From contig NC_081149.1 of NCBI RefSeq assembly GCF_958295425.1, positions 11,909,654-11,973,653 of the forward strand: DNA of 64,000 bases, given 5' to 3'. Position 1 is the first letter of the stretch, and each line of letters starts with the position of its first letter. The position numbers and the translations under genes were made by a program. The notes beneath the pieces were generated by a model. That model was not told the origin of the DNA. It ran no database searches and saw only the letters and a program-made list of their open reading frames with translations. Positions 47,001 through 58,632 of the stretch are shown here, in pieces. The stretch comes from Solea solea. Lineage: Eukaryota; Chordata; Actinopteri; Pleuronectiformes; Soleidae.

Positions 47001-50000
47001 GCCAGTTTTTGACAAAATGTTTCAATAATATCTGGGAGTTAATCAGCTTAGCCTTCAAGCTTTTTCAAAATGAAGTCAGATTAAGAAAACGGCATATGTT
47101 TTTTTTTTTTCATTGAAACAACTGAATGAAGTTATGCATTTGGATTTTTAACTTGACAATTTTTTTTATGTTTTTCTCTTTGTCTGTCCTTCTGATCTGA
47201 AGACTGCAAACCAAACTGCAAGGTACTACTCATGACGCAACACTCATTTATCACATATACCCTAGTTTTTTGACAAAATAAACAGCACATTTTATTTCTC
47301 TTACTTGGTTTAGTAACACCTGTTGTGTAAAATTCCACATGTACAAATTTGTATTGCAGAAACAGAGTTATCTCTTTCAGTGTGTTTCCTAAATGCAGTT
47401 TGATTTATCCCATGGGAATACTAACCTTTGTCTTTGTCTTTTTGTTCTGTGTTTTGTTTTTTTCAGTTCGTCCCCGGTGAGAAGAATATTGCCTGTGTTG
47501 AAGTGATTCGACCCATCTCACCTGGGGAGGAGATCACGTGTTACTATGGTGCCAGCTTTTTTGGCGAAGGCAATGAAATGTGTGAATGCTGCACCTGTGA
47601 AAGGTGTGTCCATCATCTGATCAGTCATTGTCTTTACTATAGCAAGATTTTTTGCTCAATCCTGACAGTTGTTGTTTGTTTTTTTTCCCAAATATTAATT
47701 TTAATGTTTTTTCGTGTAATTTTAACTGGTCTCAAGGAATGGAGAGGGCCACTTTAGACACAAAGGGAAGCAGCCCGAGTGTGAAGAAACAAAGGACCCC
47801 GTAGACCAGAAGTACCGTCTGAGGGAGCGGTACCTTCGTCAACACAGAGAGAAGGGTCATTTTCCTGCACGGCCGATAATACCAGGGATACACTCAGGTA
47901 TCTTTAAAGGTAACTCATTCAAGATTATCTTTCCCAAATCAGTTGCTTAGAGTCATTGAAGAAAAAAGCATTCATATAATAACTTAAGTTTAAAGCAAAT
48001 GTTGATACTCAATTAATAATTCAAACCGAAGGTGTGCTTCTTGAAATTTGTGTCAGCAGGTGACTTGGAATATTATTGCTGCAAGAATGCAAGCAATATT
48101 TATGCTCAAATTGCATGTTGATGATGTGATAATTAATGTAGGATGACTTCTTACACATCAAATGTTGTGAGGATGGTAATCAGTTAAGTGTCATCTCCTG
48201 TCTAGAAATCATTAGAGTCCACTGGATATCTTTGTATATTGTTACACCAGAAACAAGATCAGTTAATACAGTCAATTAGCTGTTAATAAATAACTTTGTC
48301 TCCCTCTTTGAAAACTGATAAGAGTGTAGAATAGCTATGTAAATACTGCGAATGCAAGCCATAGTCTTTTCAAATACCACTCTCTTTGCTTCAAGCTTTT
48401 AATACTGCAAGTCTGGGATAATCAGTTAAAACCATTGATGACCATTTCTCATTGATTGGTTTGTTACTCATATTAGAAGTTCATATTCCTATAATGTTAT
48501 AGGAAGCACTTCAGTGAAATATCACAGTGCATGTTGGCTTTGGTTCTCTACAGAACACATCAAACAAAGCTTGGTTCATATCTATGACAGGGGTATTTCA
48601 ATTAGAAACATTTTATTGACTGTCTTGAAACCCTGTTTCCTTTTTGAAAACATCATTTTGTGCTCTACTTATGTTGCAAACATAAGCGTCTGCAGAAAGA
48701 AACATACTCTCATTATATTGCAACTTCACATTCAACTGTGTTTTGTTGTCTTTTATTCATAGCCATCCCCTCGAGGAATTCCTTTACCCAGCAAATGAGA
48801 AGAAATGCCCTGAAGAACAGAAAACTGAGTCAAACAAAGAAGTGGAGACGAGAGAAACACTGGCGGTCAGGAAATCACCCGTTGAAGTCCACAACTGTCA
48901 AAGAGCGAAGGGCACTTCCACCTTTGTCCCAAGTTACTCTGAAGGACCTCAGCATCAGAGTACGGCGCCACTCAGTGGATTTTTTACTCAACTGTAAGGA
49001 TCCAAAAAGCAAAGAGAGGGCCTTGCTGCAAAAACTGGAGGAAATGAAGTCCAAAGACAGTGGGCTGAGTGAACTGAATTCCACTGGTGATGAAAATAAC
49101 AGCACGGGGGTCAACTTGAAACCTTTTGCTCTTAAGTCCGTCATGGCTGATCGGCAGAAAAAGAGTCCTGTGGTAAAAAACACCGGTCTAAATGGGAAGT
49201 CTGTCAAGGTGGTGCACAAGCAGGTGGTCCTCACAAGGACTTCTTCAAGGACAAAAAGAGTGGTTGACACCATGCTCACTCAGCAGACTGTGTCCAATAA
49301 CATGGATAACACATCTCTTTGTCTTTCTGAGACTAACAAATCTAGTGCAATAAAACAAGAGAAGATTGAAACGGCAACCACAGAAAGGCTTAACAACCTC
49401 AAGTGCAGTAGCGTTGAATCCTGCACCGTCAATGCAGCTCAAGGTCCACCTGCTAAGCAAATGACGCAGAAGATCAACAGCACTCCATCCCTTTTAGAAG
49501 TTTGTCAATGTGTCACAGATACATCAAAGAACGCAGGGGACAATCCACTGATATCACTGAAGCAATACCTTACAGTCAACCTAACAAGGTTATCAATGTC
49601 ACAAAGTGTAGGAGCAGAAAAGATGTTTGAAGACAGAAAAGCAAGAGTGGCAATAAAAGGAAAGAGCAGGCAAATCCAGTGCCCGAGACCAGCGCCTGTG
49701 ACAGTCCAGTCAGAAAAGGGAGTGTTCAGATCTCAGCAGAAGCAGGAAGGGGGATCAGATGTCTGCACAGCTGAAGGTAACAGTGGGGTGAGGGAAATGT
49801 TTTTTAAGGCCGTCGATAAGGTAAATGTAAGGAAGCGACCTGCAAGTGAAAGCACGGGTGAGTTATGCCATGGTGAGGAAATGGAAAATGAAAAGGTTAT
49901 TGAAATACAAACGTTGTCCAAGGAAGAAAAAGGTAGTGCACAGAAGAAGCAGCAAGAAATTGTAGATGGCAAAATTGAAGGGGGGAAAGAAATGAGAAAT

Positions 50001-53000
50001 GCCGCATCCGAGGTTACGGAATGTGAGAGTAATGGAGGCCTAGAGCAAGGGAAAGAGACAGAATGTAAAGTAGAATCCAGTGAAAAAAGTAAAGATCAAA
50101 ATAACATTTATTGTATTACAAATAATGACAAGGATGCATGTACAGGGAAGGAAGCTCTTAAACTCCCAGAACAAATGGAGAGTAGTGTGAGTAAACAGGC
50201 TGTAAGTAGGCAAAATGATATTGTCATAAAGCAGGCAAAAGTTCTTCTATCTGATATTTTAAGAAAAGATAAATCCTTAAAAGGGAAGCAATTACAGGAA
50301 GATGTTGCAGGAAGGTTATCTTCCCCGGCCTCAAGAGAAAAAGAAGCAGAACAGACTGAAATAAATGGAGGCAGGTACCGTAGTGTGGTGCGGAGAAGGT
50401 GCATAGGCAAAAGAAGACGAAAGTTGAGGCCAAGAGCGGCTAAAACAAAAGTGGACGATAAACAGAGCCCCAAGACATGCTTGGGTGGACATGTTCCAGT
50501 AACTGTTAAAAAAGAGTTGTGTGAAGATAGTTTATGTCTTCAGTCAACACAGAGACATAATGGCCCACTGGCCACTTGCCTCAATCCACTACCTCATAAA
50601 TCACTAATTTCCGCAAAAGCTGCAAATACTGTGCATTCAGACACTAATCCACATGCACATATACAGTCCAACATACCTCTGAAGAAACGAACATTTCGCA
50701 GTGCTGTGGAATTAGACTCCCAGCAAGGCTTGAATTCTACTTCAAATCAAGCTTGTAAAGAAGCTGTCGAGTTGAATTCATCTGTAGTAAAGAGGCAGGA
50801 CTTCACCCCATGTTCAGAGGAGAGTAGCAACGTGTCAAGAAATACTAGGAGCAAATTTCTTAGGAAAAAAATTCCAAAAAGCAACACAAAACAAAACTTT
50901 AGAAGAGTGCTACGCCCCAGACCTGATGTAGTTCAGCGACTCGCCTCATCAAGACATCTCAGAAGATGTAAACTTGAGAGACGAGATGACATTAACAAAC
51001 CTCAAACACGGGGGAGTAATATGCTTGCAGTGAGACAACAAGCTAGGAAATCTGCCAGAGTCCAAGAGCACTGTCCAGCCCTAAATAAAATTCTAAAGAA
51101 AGACGAGGTTGAAACATTAATCCAAGAAAGTGATGTAGAGGAGATGAAACCTTGCCTTAATTTTAAGATTCGTTTCAAAAGAAGAAGAGGCAGAATATGG
51201 GAGATGCAAAGTGGAATGTTTGAAAATCTAACATTAAAAACAGAAAGGAGAGACGAGTTGGTTACATGCGATCCTTTTAAAGCCATAATGGACTCTGTAT
51301 CGCTTTTAAACATGGAGATGGAGGCTGCACAGGCTCATGTGCAGGCCAGTAAGAAGTCAAAAAGCAGATTGCATCGTTTGAAAAAAAGGGGTCAAAAGTT
51401 GTGCGAAAAACAGACTAATATCCCCTTGAACACAAAATCAGAGAACGGCCAAGACCATAAAAGTTGTGAAAATGAATGTGAAACCAGCAAATCTACTATT
51501 GACAAAGTAGAAAACAAAATTAAGCCTGACGGAGTGCTTTTGGTTGGAGTCAAGCACATGTCTGAAAAAATAGATGCTCCAAAAAATTACGAAGAAACAT
51601 TGTCAACTGTTGTTCCAGAAACAAAAATTGAAGATCGTTTTGCAAAGAATTGCTGCTTGTTTGAAACTAGGTTGCAACAAAAACAGGAGGCGGAATTGGA
51701 TTTAAATGATGTTTCATTACCAGTAATCAAACTTCGTAGAAAGGCAGAAGATATTTGGGAAGTGGATAGCAAAGAGGAACTCTTACAAGCTGAACTAAAA
51801 GTAGAACCCAAAGTTAAGAAAGAGATGAAAGGCCACATTTTAGGGAAACAAAAGAAAGAATCTCTTGAGTTATGTATGCTCAAAGAGGAGTGCCCATCCT
51901 CTGAGAGAGTGAACACATCGGCCATTATGAAAACAGAACAGCCTCCATTTTCCTTATCCCTCTCGCCACTGTCTCTTTCTTCTCCTCTTAATGACAATAA
52001 GACTGACATTATATCCTCAGCTGCAGATAGAATCACTGAAAGGCCAGAGTTTAATAGTTGTGGAAGGAAACCGAGGCAAAAAATGGAGAGACCCCGCAAG
52101 TGCGGGCCTGTAGAAACATCCACCGCTTGTCTTAGTCACACTCTCCAACAAATTGACAATAGTCTCTCTAGGCTGTCTGAAGGTTTGTGTTCATCGCAGA
52201 CATTAGAAAAGCCAACTACCAGCTCCAATGTCTCACACTCAGTCATCCAGCCCCCATCCCAGTTTCCACCATTCACAACTGCAGATAACATGCTTTCCAG
52301 TGAACCCAGCTTCGCAAACTGCTGTGATGATCTTCTGGACTTTCAGTGTCTCAACTTTGAGGGTTATTATCAGCCACAGAACATACTTCCATCTTCGCCG
52401 TCAGACCTGCTGGATCCACCCACCGATCCTTTCAGCAGTCCCCTCTCTCATAGCCCATCAGATACCTGGACTGCTGAGACACCATACCTTGGCCCTCCCA
52501 GTCCAGGAAATAACTTTACCAGTGAAGATCTGCAGTTTTTTCCAGGTCTTATTTCCTCCAAAGGTGACTCTGTTCCTCTGGAATGTGAAGGGAAGGATAC
52601 CTCTGGGAACAGAAACCAGCCCAATCCCAGTTTCAGTTTTTCAGCTCTCAGCAGTTCAGACTTCACTGCTAAGGATCTAAGTTTAGCTAAAACTTCAGGG
52701 ATGAGGTTGTCTAAAGAAGACCTCAGAAGTCAACCTTTTTCTGTAGTCAGCAAGCCTCGGTTGTTTGGTGCAACCTCATCTTCTGTTACATGTCAAAAGC
52801 CTGTTACTGTGATGCAGCCCTCCATCCATGTCAAGCCAAACACCAGCCAGTCAAAATCCCAGACCAACTTTAAAACCCAGGGCCCCTTCCATCGTATGGC
52901 CATGCCTAGTAAAGCTCAGTCTTTTTCAAGTCAGCCAACCACAGTTAAAGGACTGCCGCAGAATCTCTTCTCAAAGGCTGTTCCATCTCAAATGTCTAAC

Positions 53001-54122
53001 AAACTCCCCTCTACTGTAAGAAGTCCCAATCCTCCAGATAGTCCATTAAACTTCCATGAGAAAACCTCCACAGTTATTCACAGGGTGCTCAAGTTTCAGG
53101 GGGGGAACCAGAGCCAGAACTTGTATAGTGCACCTTGTAAAGACACCATAGCTGCTGGCAGCCCAACCATCACATCCAGAACACTCGGCACAAAATCAGG
53201 CTCTACTGAGAAGATTCAGCAGAGTCATAAACCTGGTCCTGGTATAGGCGGTCATTATAGAAGTAACATGTCTGTCCAAGGATTTGGAAAAGATGTCAGC
53301 CCCCTTATATCACCCAGCAACCCCAACAGGTCCACACCTCATTTCAGCAAAGCCAACTCCTTTTCTCAGTCTTTTAGTAAAAGTAAGATGCCATCCGATA
53401 AACATGATAGTGGACAGACCAACATGACGTACAAAAACTTTTCTACCCTGCCCAGGCCCTTTTTCTTTCCAAGCAAATTAGCTGAGAGTCATTCATCAAC
53501 ACAAGACAAGAGTTTGAAACACGATAAACCCACTCTGTTGACCTCAGACAAACACCAGCCATGTTACACTCAACAAGACCCTTTTGATTTCAGCTTTGGT
53601 TCTTCTCTTTCACCCATGTCTCACAACAGCCCACAAGTGATCCCCAATACACCTCCTGGTACGCCAACACCAGCACACAAGAGCCAGTCCTCGACCTCTT
53701 CAGCGTCTTTCCCCTACGGCTATCAAGGTCCTCCTTATGTATTAAATTTCACTGGAGACCATTCATTGACCCTGGGTCTCAGGGATGGGCCTGATGGTTA
53801 CCCAGGACTTGGCTCGACAAACTACACCTACCATTGTTTAATGGAGCCATCTGGCACACAAGGACGGCTGGTTTTGGAGCCCTGTGGGCCCCAGCTTTCA
53901 AACCCACCATCTTTTTCCTTGGGTGGTTTTACAGGACTCAAAGGCCAGGACGAACATTGCAGGAAGGACATGCAGCAACAGTGCCAGCCTGGGGAACACC
54001 AAGGCGCACCACACTATGGACCTGTCACAACATCTCACTCCATGGGTGGCACAAAACCCAAGAGGGTGAGGTTGGTAGTGACAGATGGCACAGTAGATTT
54101 AGATCTCCAGTACTCGGACTGA
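44099..54122 (+). CDS. kmt5c: KMT5C (SUV4-20H2-like) histone H4-K20 methyltransferase with giant C-terminal exon
   Basis: Chromatin enzyme that converts H4K20me1 to H4K20me2/3, mainly in heterochromatin. Coding exons: 44099-44193, 45241-45406, 45501-45610, 45765-45928, 47203-47222, 47467-47603, 47737-47897 and 48763-54122. Total 6213 nt, 2070 residues, all phases consistent. The KMT5 N-terminus is clear ([28 protein letters not shown]). The SET region has [35 protein letters not shown] (about residues 177-184), CYYG (about 210-213) and the post-SET cysteines ECCTC (about 225-229). [10 protein letters not shown] after the first exon, HVYRYL, NHDCKPNCKFVP and the C-terminal [16 protein letters not shown] are closer to KMT5C than KMT5B. 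Residues about 285-2070 come from one exon, rich in Lys/Arg/Glu, then Ser/Pro. Human KMT5C is about 460 residues, so this tail is exceptionally long. An alternative donor at 47909 would add four residues. Confidence 0.92.
47203..47222 (+). other. kmt5c: 20-nt microexon of kmt5c encoding the SET active-site loop
   Basis: Flanked by acceptor AG at 47201-47202 and donor GT at 47223-47224. It completes the Asp codon and encodes CKPNCK of the invariant NHDC.PNC loop. Without it the reading frame would shift and the catalytic pocket would be lost. Confidence 0.85.
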
Positions 54123-55615
54123 TTTATACACACCTGGGTCACTGCATACATTCGGTTGTTGTTTTTGCTCAAAGGGGATTATACAGTGTCTACCACAAAA
54201 ATGTTTTTTGTAAACATGGTAATAATTCATAGACTAGGTATTAAAGCCCACTGAGTGACATTTTTCTAAATCATTACTTTGTACAGGGTTTTTATGTAAT
54301 AAGCTTGACTATCAGTGTGTTTTAGCTACATTAGAAGATTTTGGAAAATTAAAAAACATAAATTTGCTGAGAATACCAAACAGAGCATAAAGTATATTTG
54401 TGATTAGGAATTTGACCCTGGAGGCCATGTAAACACTGAAAACCCTCTTGCTGTACTGTAACATAGTTGTACAAATCTTACTGTACCATGTATGGCAGTA
54501 GAGATGAGAGCACCGTCATTGGCTGCTGGTACTTGTGTTGGTGGGTTTTTAAAAAGGCAGCTTTGTGCCTCAGTCTTTCATATGTTCTTGTGACTTTTTA
54601 AAGTACCTGTAGAAACAGTCCACCCTCTTTTTGATACTCACACTAAGCTCTTTTCTCACTTTGCGTGCGTGCGTGCGTGCGTGTGTGTGTGTGTGTAACT
54701 CCGTGCGAGTGTGTGCATGCATTTGGCAGAGGGATCAAAGTGAGATGTGTTGTTGTACTCGATTGCTCTGTCAGATTTTAGTAAGCTCATTAGTGCACAT
54801 ATGAAAGGTTTATGCATGAACAATGTAAAGTACAATGACTTCCAGATCTGACACAATATATTCTAGACTAATCTGGGTGAAGATGTGTGACGGGACTTTT
54901 CACAGCTGCTTTGTCTGGCACCATGAGAGTGGAGTGACTGCGAGGAATGATTTGGGTTTGTTTTTTTCCCAGGCCAGTTGTGCTTAATGAAATAGTACAC
55001 GATTAGATCTTTGTTGGTTATTTGAAGCATTTAAATGTTTTCATATTACATCACAGAGAGTGACAATCTTCTCACAGAGAAGCTCACTTAAGGAAATAAC
55101 AGAAGGGTTAGTTGTGCAACATGTAGAGCAGTTATTAATGATAATGGAGCTACACATCTGTTGGTGTTAATAATGTAATTATAGTTATTTGCGGTTTATT
55201 GTAGAAGTCACATGGGCACTCCCCTAATGTCATGATTTCCTGTGCATTGACCCCATGTGATTTCATCGGCAGGAGTGTTCAGTGTGACTGCAGCCTTACA
55301 TTACCATGAAAATGTACTGTCTTGATATGAAAAGGCCAATTATTTATTTTAATATCCTCATTCTTGAAATGGTGCTTTAATGTAATTTATATTTCACATT
55401 GATTGTTCAAATTAAATGTTTTTTATTATTATTTAATGGGACAAATTACTGAACTAAATATTTACGTTTTATTTAATTTCAAAGCTTTTGTCATCCATTT
55501 TTTTGTTTTCAGTTGTTACATGTGAAACTTTCTCTGTCTCTTCTAATTGGCATTTAGTCTCACTGAACGTCTGCTGTAGAAATGTACAAATGTAGCCTAT
55601 ATCATTAAAGACACT
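54123..55615 (+). other. kmt5c: kmt5c 3'UTR
   Basis: No coding content. A (TGCG)n/(TG)n microsatellite lies at 54661-54697. The best poly(A) signal is ATTAAA at 55604-55609, followed by a T-rich stretch (TTCTTTTTTGTATTTTC). An earlier ATTAAA near 54239 is possible. Confidence 0.5.
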
Positions 55616-55729
55616 TAATTCTTTTTTGTATTTTCTCTCTTTGACTCGTTTTTAAAATGTCTACGAAGCACTGCAATCTTAGAGAAACAAAATCTCACTG
55701 TGGACATTGTGGATGTTTAGTTACTGTTA

Positions 55730-55957
55730 CTTTTATTGACTGATCGATTGATTCATTGACTGATTCGTTTTAGAATTCAGAACCTTAATCCTGTCTAATA
55801 TTTTTCAGATAATCAATTACTTGATACAGACAATGGTAAAATAAGTTATTTCTATTTCACAAACTTCAAAAATACTGTCAATTAAAATAAATTGATTATC
55901 AAACTGGTTGGCATTTGATTTAGTATTTGATTACTAATTGATTCATTGTTGCAGCCC
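55730..55957 (+). repeat. short non-autonomous DNA element (family A), copy 5
   Basis: TGACTGATCGATTGATTCATT at the left, TTATTTCTATTTCACA and TTGATTATCAAACTGGTTGGC inside, and ATTCATTGTTGCAGCCC at the right; the last block matches the ends of the copies at 23375-23699 and 36790-37028. Confidence 0.55.
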
Positions 55958-55959
55958 TC

Positions 55960-58080
55960 ACGCTATATTTAACTTTCGATGTACTGTATTTGTCTAAACT
56001 CCATTTAATGCTTCTTCACTACATCTGATAGCAGGTTACTTTGTAGATTTCTTTATTCAAAAATATAGTCTACTGATAAAATAATATAGTTCACCTGTTA
56101 AATTTCACCTCAGCAAGGTGCAGGATTACAGTAATGTTTAATACGTCCATAGTTATAATGCGGAATTATATACAGAGTAATTTGGTTTATTTCGAATGTA
56201 TGATCTCTTACTTTAGAACATTATTTTTGAGGATTTTTTTCTCTATGTAAAATACTCATACCACCAATGTTGAGTAGTGTTAATATTTGAGCAGTTTTTG
56301 AATATAATGTTTCCATTACAGCAAATTAAAATAATAAATTATAATGTTAAAAACATGGGTAAGAGCTGGCATTGAGTGTGCAGAGTTTTTATTTAATTTC
56401 CAGTCATCTCCTGCTCTAACTCTTTCGTCTGGTTAATTTCAAAGCCCCGAAACAAATGTTCATCCCCTGATTTTGTCCTCAACCTTTACCTGCTTTCTCT
56501 CCACCTGTGCTTTCATCAGGAGGCAGCAGCATTTCTGATTATCTTCTTTTTTCTTCTTCCTTCTTCCAGCACATGACCCACTTCTCCCTTTCTTTCTAGC
56601 TCTTCTCTGGCAGCCGTGCTGTTAATTCCGATGCCAAGTATAACAGTTTTTCATAATGAGGATGAAAAGAGACAGATGGAGAGATAATCCGTTATAGCTG
56701 AAAGGGAATGGGTGTATTGGACATGGTGCAGTTAAAGTGGCAGCAAAAGCCTGGTAACAGTGACAAATGTCAATGAAAAAAAACAACTCAGTTTTATTTT
56801 ACACAGGGGTGGAAAATGACTCGAATAGAAGTACCAATGTATTAATTAAAAAGTATCTCATTAGAGAAACAAAATTACTGGTCCTACTAACAGTTTTTGT
56901 GACTTTCTTCTTGATTTATTTTTATTTTTACTGAGTCCTTCCAAACATTTTCTTTTCTTTTTTCAATGCTACAGTTTAAATGTGTAGTTTAATTTAAATC
57001 ACCTGAGCAGTTTATTGGGGGGAATCTCACATGTCAAAAAGTTTACAAACCCCTGGTGAAAGGATTATGATATATCTTAAAAAAAAAACAAAAAACAAAA
57101 CAGATCACATAATGAATAAATGGGATAGTGTGACTCAAAATATATAAATGAAATGGAGACAAGTATAATTACCTTGAAATGTAACTAAAGCACTTGTACT
57201 TAATGCTTTTAACCTGGAAGTAAAACACTGTCACACAAAATGCAGCAGGATTCCATTTGGTGCTGCAGGAAATATTTTAATGCTCGTCGTCCACCTCTTA
57301 ATTAACTTCAACGTCATCTTGCCGATGTACATCATAATTCCATTAAACCCTAACTGTATGCATGTATGTTTGTAATCACATGACTCCATGTTCACCATGT
57401 TCAGCACTCCTGGGATTATAATCACTCAAGGGATCGGAGTGTTGCACAGCATCTGTGGCTTTGTGAAATGGCTGACTGTCGGGTTGCTGTTAGATGGTGC
57501 AGTGCTTGAAGCGGTGAAGCAGTCCGTCTGGAGGCCAGAGAAACAGGCTGAGGATGAGGACAAAGCGTGTTAGAAAGGTGCACCAGTCACTGTTGCCACA
57601 AAGTTGAAAACACTTGAATTCAATATTTAACAGGTGTGGCCAAATACTTTTGTCCATAAAGTGTAAATCAGCTGCACAAGAACGGGATATTGTGTTTATC
57701 ATTATCATGGCTATCTTTACTTATTAAGTCTGGTTGTCTGACTCTCCCTCTGTCTTCCCGTCCAAAAAGCCACTGTGTTGTTTTGATGAAGCACGGCACA
57801 GTGATCATTTTTGTTTCACTGCTACTGCTTAACTACAGTCATCCAGTTAATACCACTGCTTCATTTTAAGCTGTTAAACATGCTCTCTGCAGCTTATAGA
57901 CTCAGTCAAAGAAGTGGCACTGGCATAATGAAAGCTGACCAATCAATGCAAACCTAATTTAAAGAAACCAATAGATCTATAATAATACACCGTCTAATAA
58001 TAGTTATTAGACATCTTTGTTGTGTTGGTATCGATGACAATGGGGGGGGGAAAAAGGACGTTGGTCACCTGACTAAAAAA
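55960..58080. other. intergenic region downstream of kmt5c
   Basis: AT-rich with no exon that I can support. It contains the element end at about 57580-57665. Confidence 0.45.
57480..57665 (+). repeat. DNA-transposon end fragment (Tc1/mariner-like)
   Basis: TGTTGCCACAAAGTTGAAAAC and GTGTGGCCAAATACTTTTGT, then CCATAAAGTG, match the end blocks of non-autonomous Tc1/mariner-type elements common in fish. The other end is not located. The short ORF at 57388-57573 overlaps it and is not considered a gene. Confidence 0.45.
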
Positions 58081-58084
58081 AGCC

Positions 58085-58166
58085 CGCGAATTTACACTAT
58101 CGTAAGGCGGAAGTGAAAAGGGTCCTGTTTGTTTGACAGACTGACGGGAGGAGGTGGAATAGAATG
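58085..58166 (+). promoter_or_regulatory. candidate TATA-less promoter with first exon ending at an ATG
   Basis: A local CG-rich patch with an ETS-type site (GCGGAAGTG, 58107-58115). About 50 nt later an ATG (58164-58166) is followed directly by a consensus donor GTGAGT. This arrangement is common for housekeeping genes whose first coding exon carries only the start codon. No downstream coding exon could be recognised in the window. Confidence 0.35.
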
Positions 58167-58394
58167 GTGAGTGAAAATTGTCTGAAATTGTCGAAAGGCT
58201 GAGCTCCGAAGTATGCGCCCTTTGTTGTCCTGATAATTGTTGTGGAGAGAGTCTTGTGGTACCTGTTAAGCGACAGAAAAAAGGAGGAAGAGAGAGAGTG
58301 AGGAGGACATGTCATGCGCGCGCGTATGTGTGCACGCGTGCTCAATCAGCGGGTGTGTACGGTGGCCGTGTAGTGCCAAACACTAGAACGTTTC

Positions 58395-58632
58395 AGAAAA
58401 ACACAACATTGTCAAAACACTGAGTCATTATGAAAACATTAAAACATTATGAAAAAGCTAAAACATTAAGAAGAAAACACAACAACATTGTGGCTTTTCC
58501 ATAATATTTTTGTGTTTTCTATTTTTTGTTTTAGCGTTTTTGTAATGGTGTTTTGTTAATGTTGTGTTTTTGTAATATTGTAGCATTTTTGTTATGTTGT
58601 GTTTTGTTGCTTTTTCTTAAAGGGCCACCATA
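58395..58632. repeat. imperfect long inverted repeat (foldback element)
   Basis: The left arm has GAAAAACACAACATTGTCAAAACAC and A-rich words. The right arm has GTGTTTTGTTAATGTTGTGTTT and T-rich words, its reverse complement with few mismatches. Outer flanks GGTGGCC (near 58362) and GGCCACC (near 58622) also pair. Confidence 0.55.

Noticed and set aside
48660..48762. Upstream extension of the giant kmt5c frame to an ATG at 48660
   Set aside because: The sequence 48660-48762 is the end of an intron, with an acceptor (TTTTATTCATAG) at 48762. The phase fits splicing from 47897 exactly.
51587..52123. 178-codon open frame on the minus strand opposite kmt5c
   Set aside because: It lies entirely within the sense coding exon, is not recognisable, and is explained by base composition of the opposite strand.
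57231..57573. Short ORFs on both strands (64 and 61 codons)
   Set aside because: They overlap a transposon-like fragment, show no family match and lack splice context.
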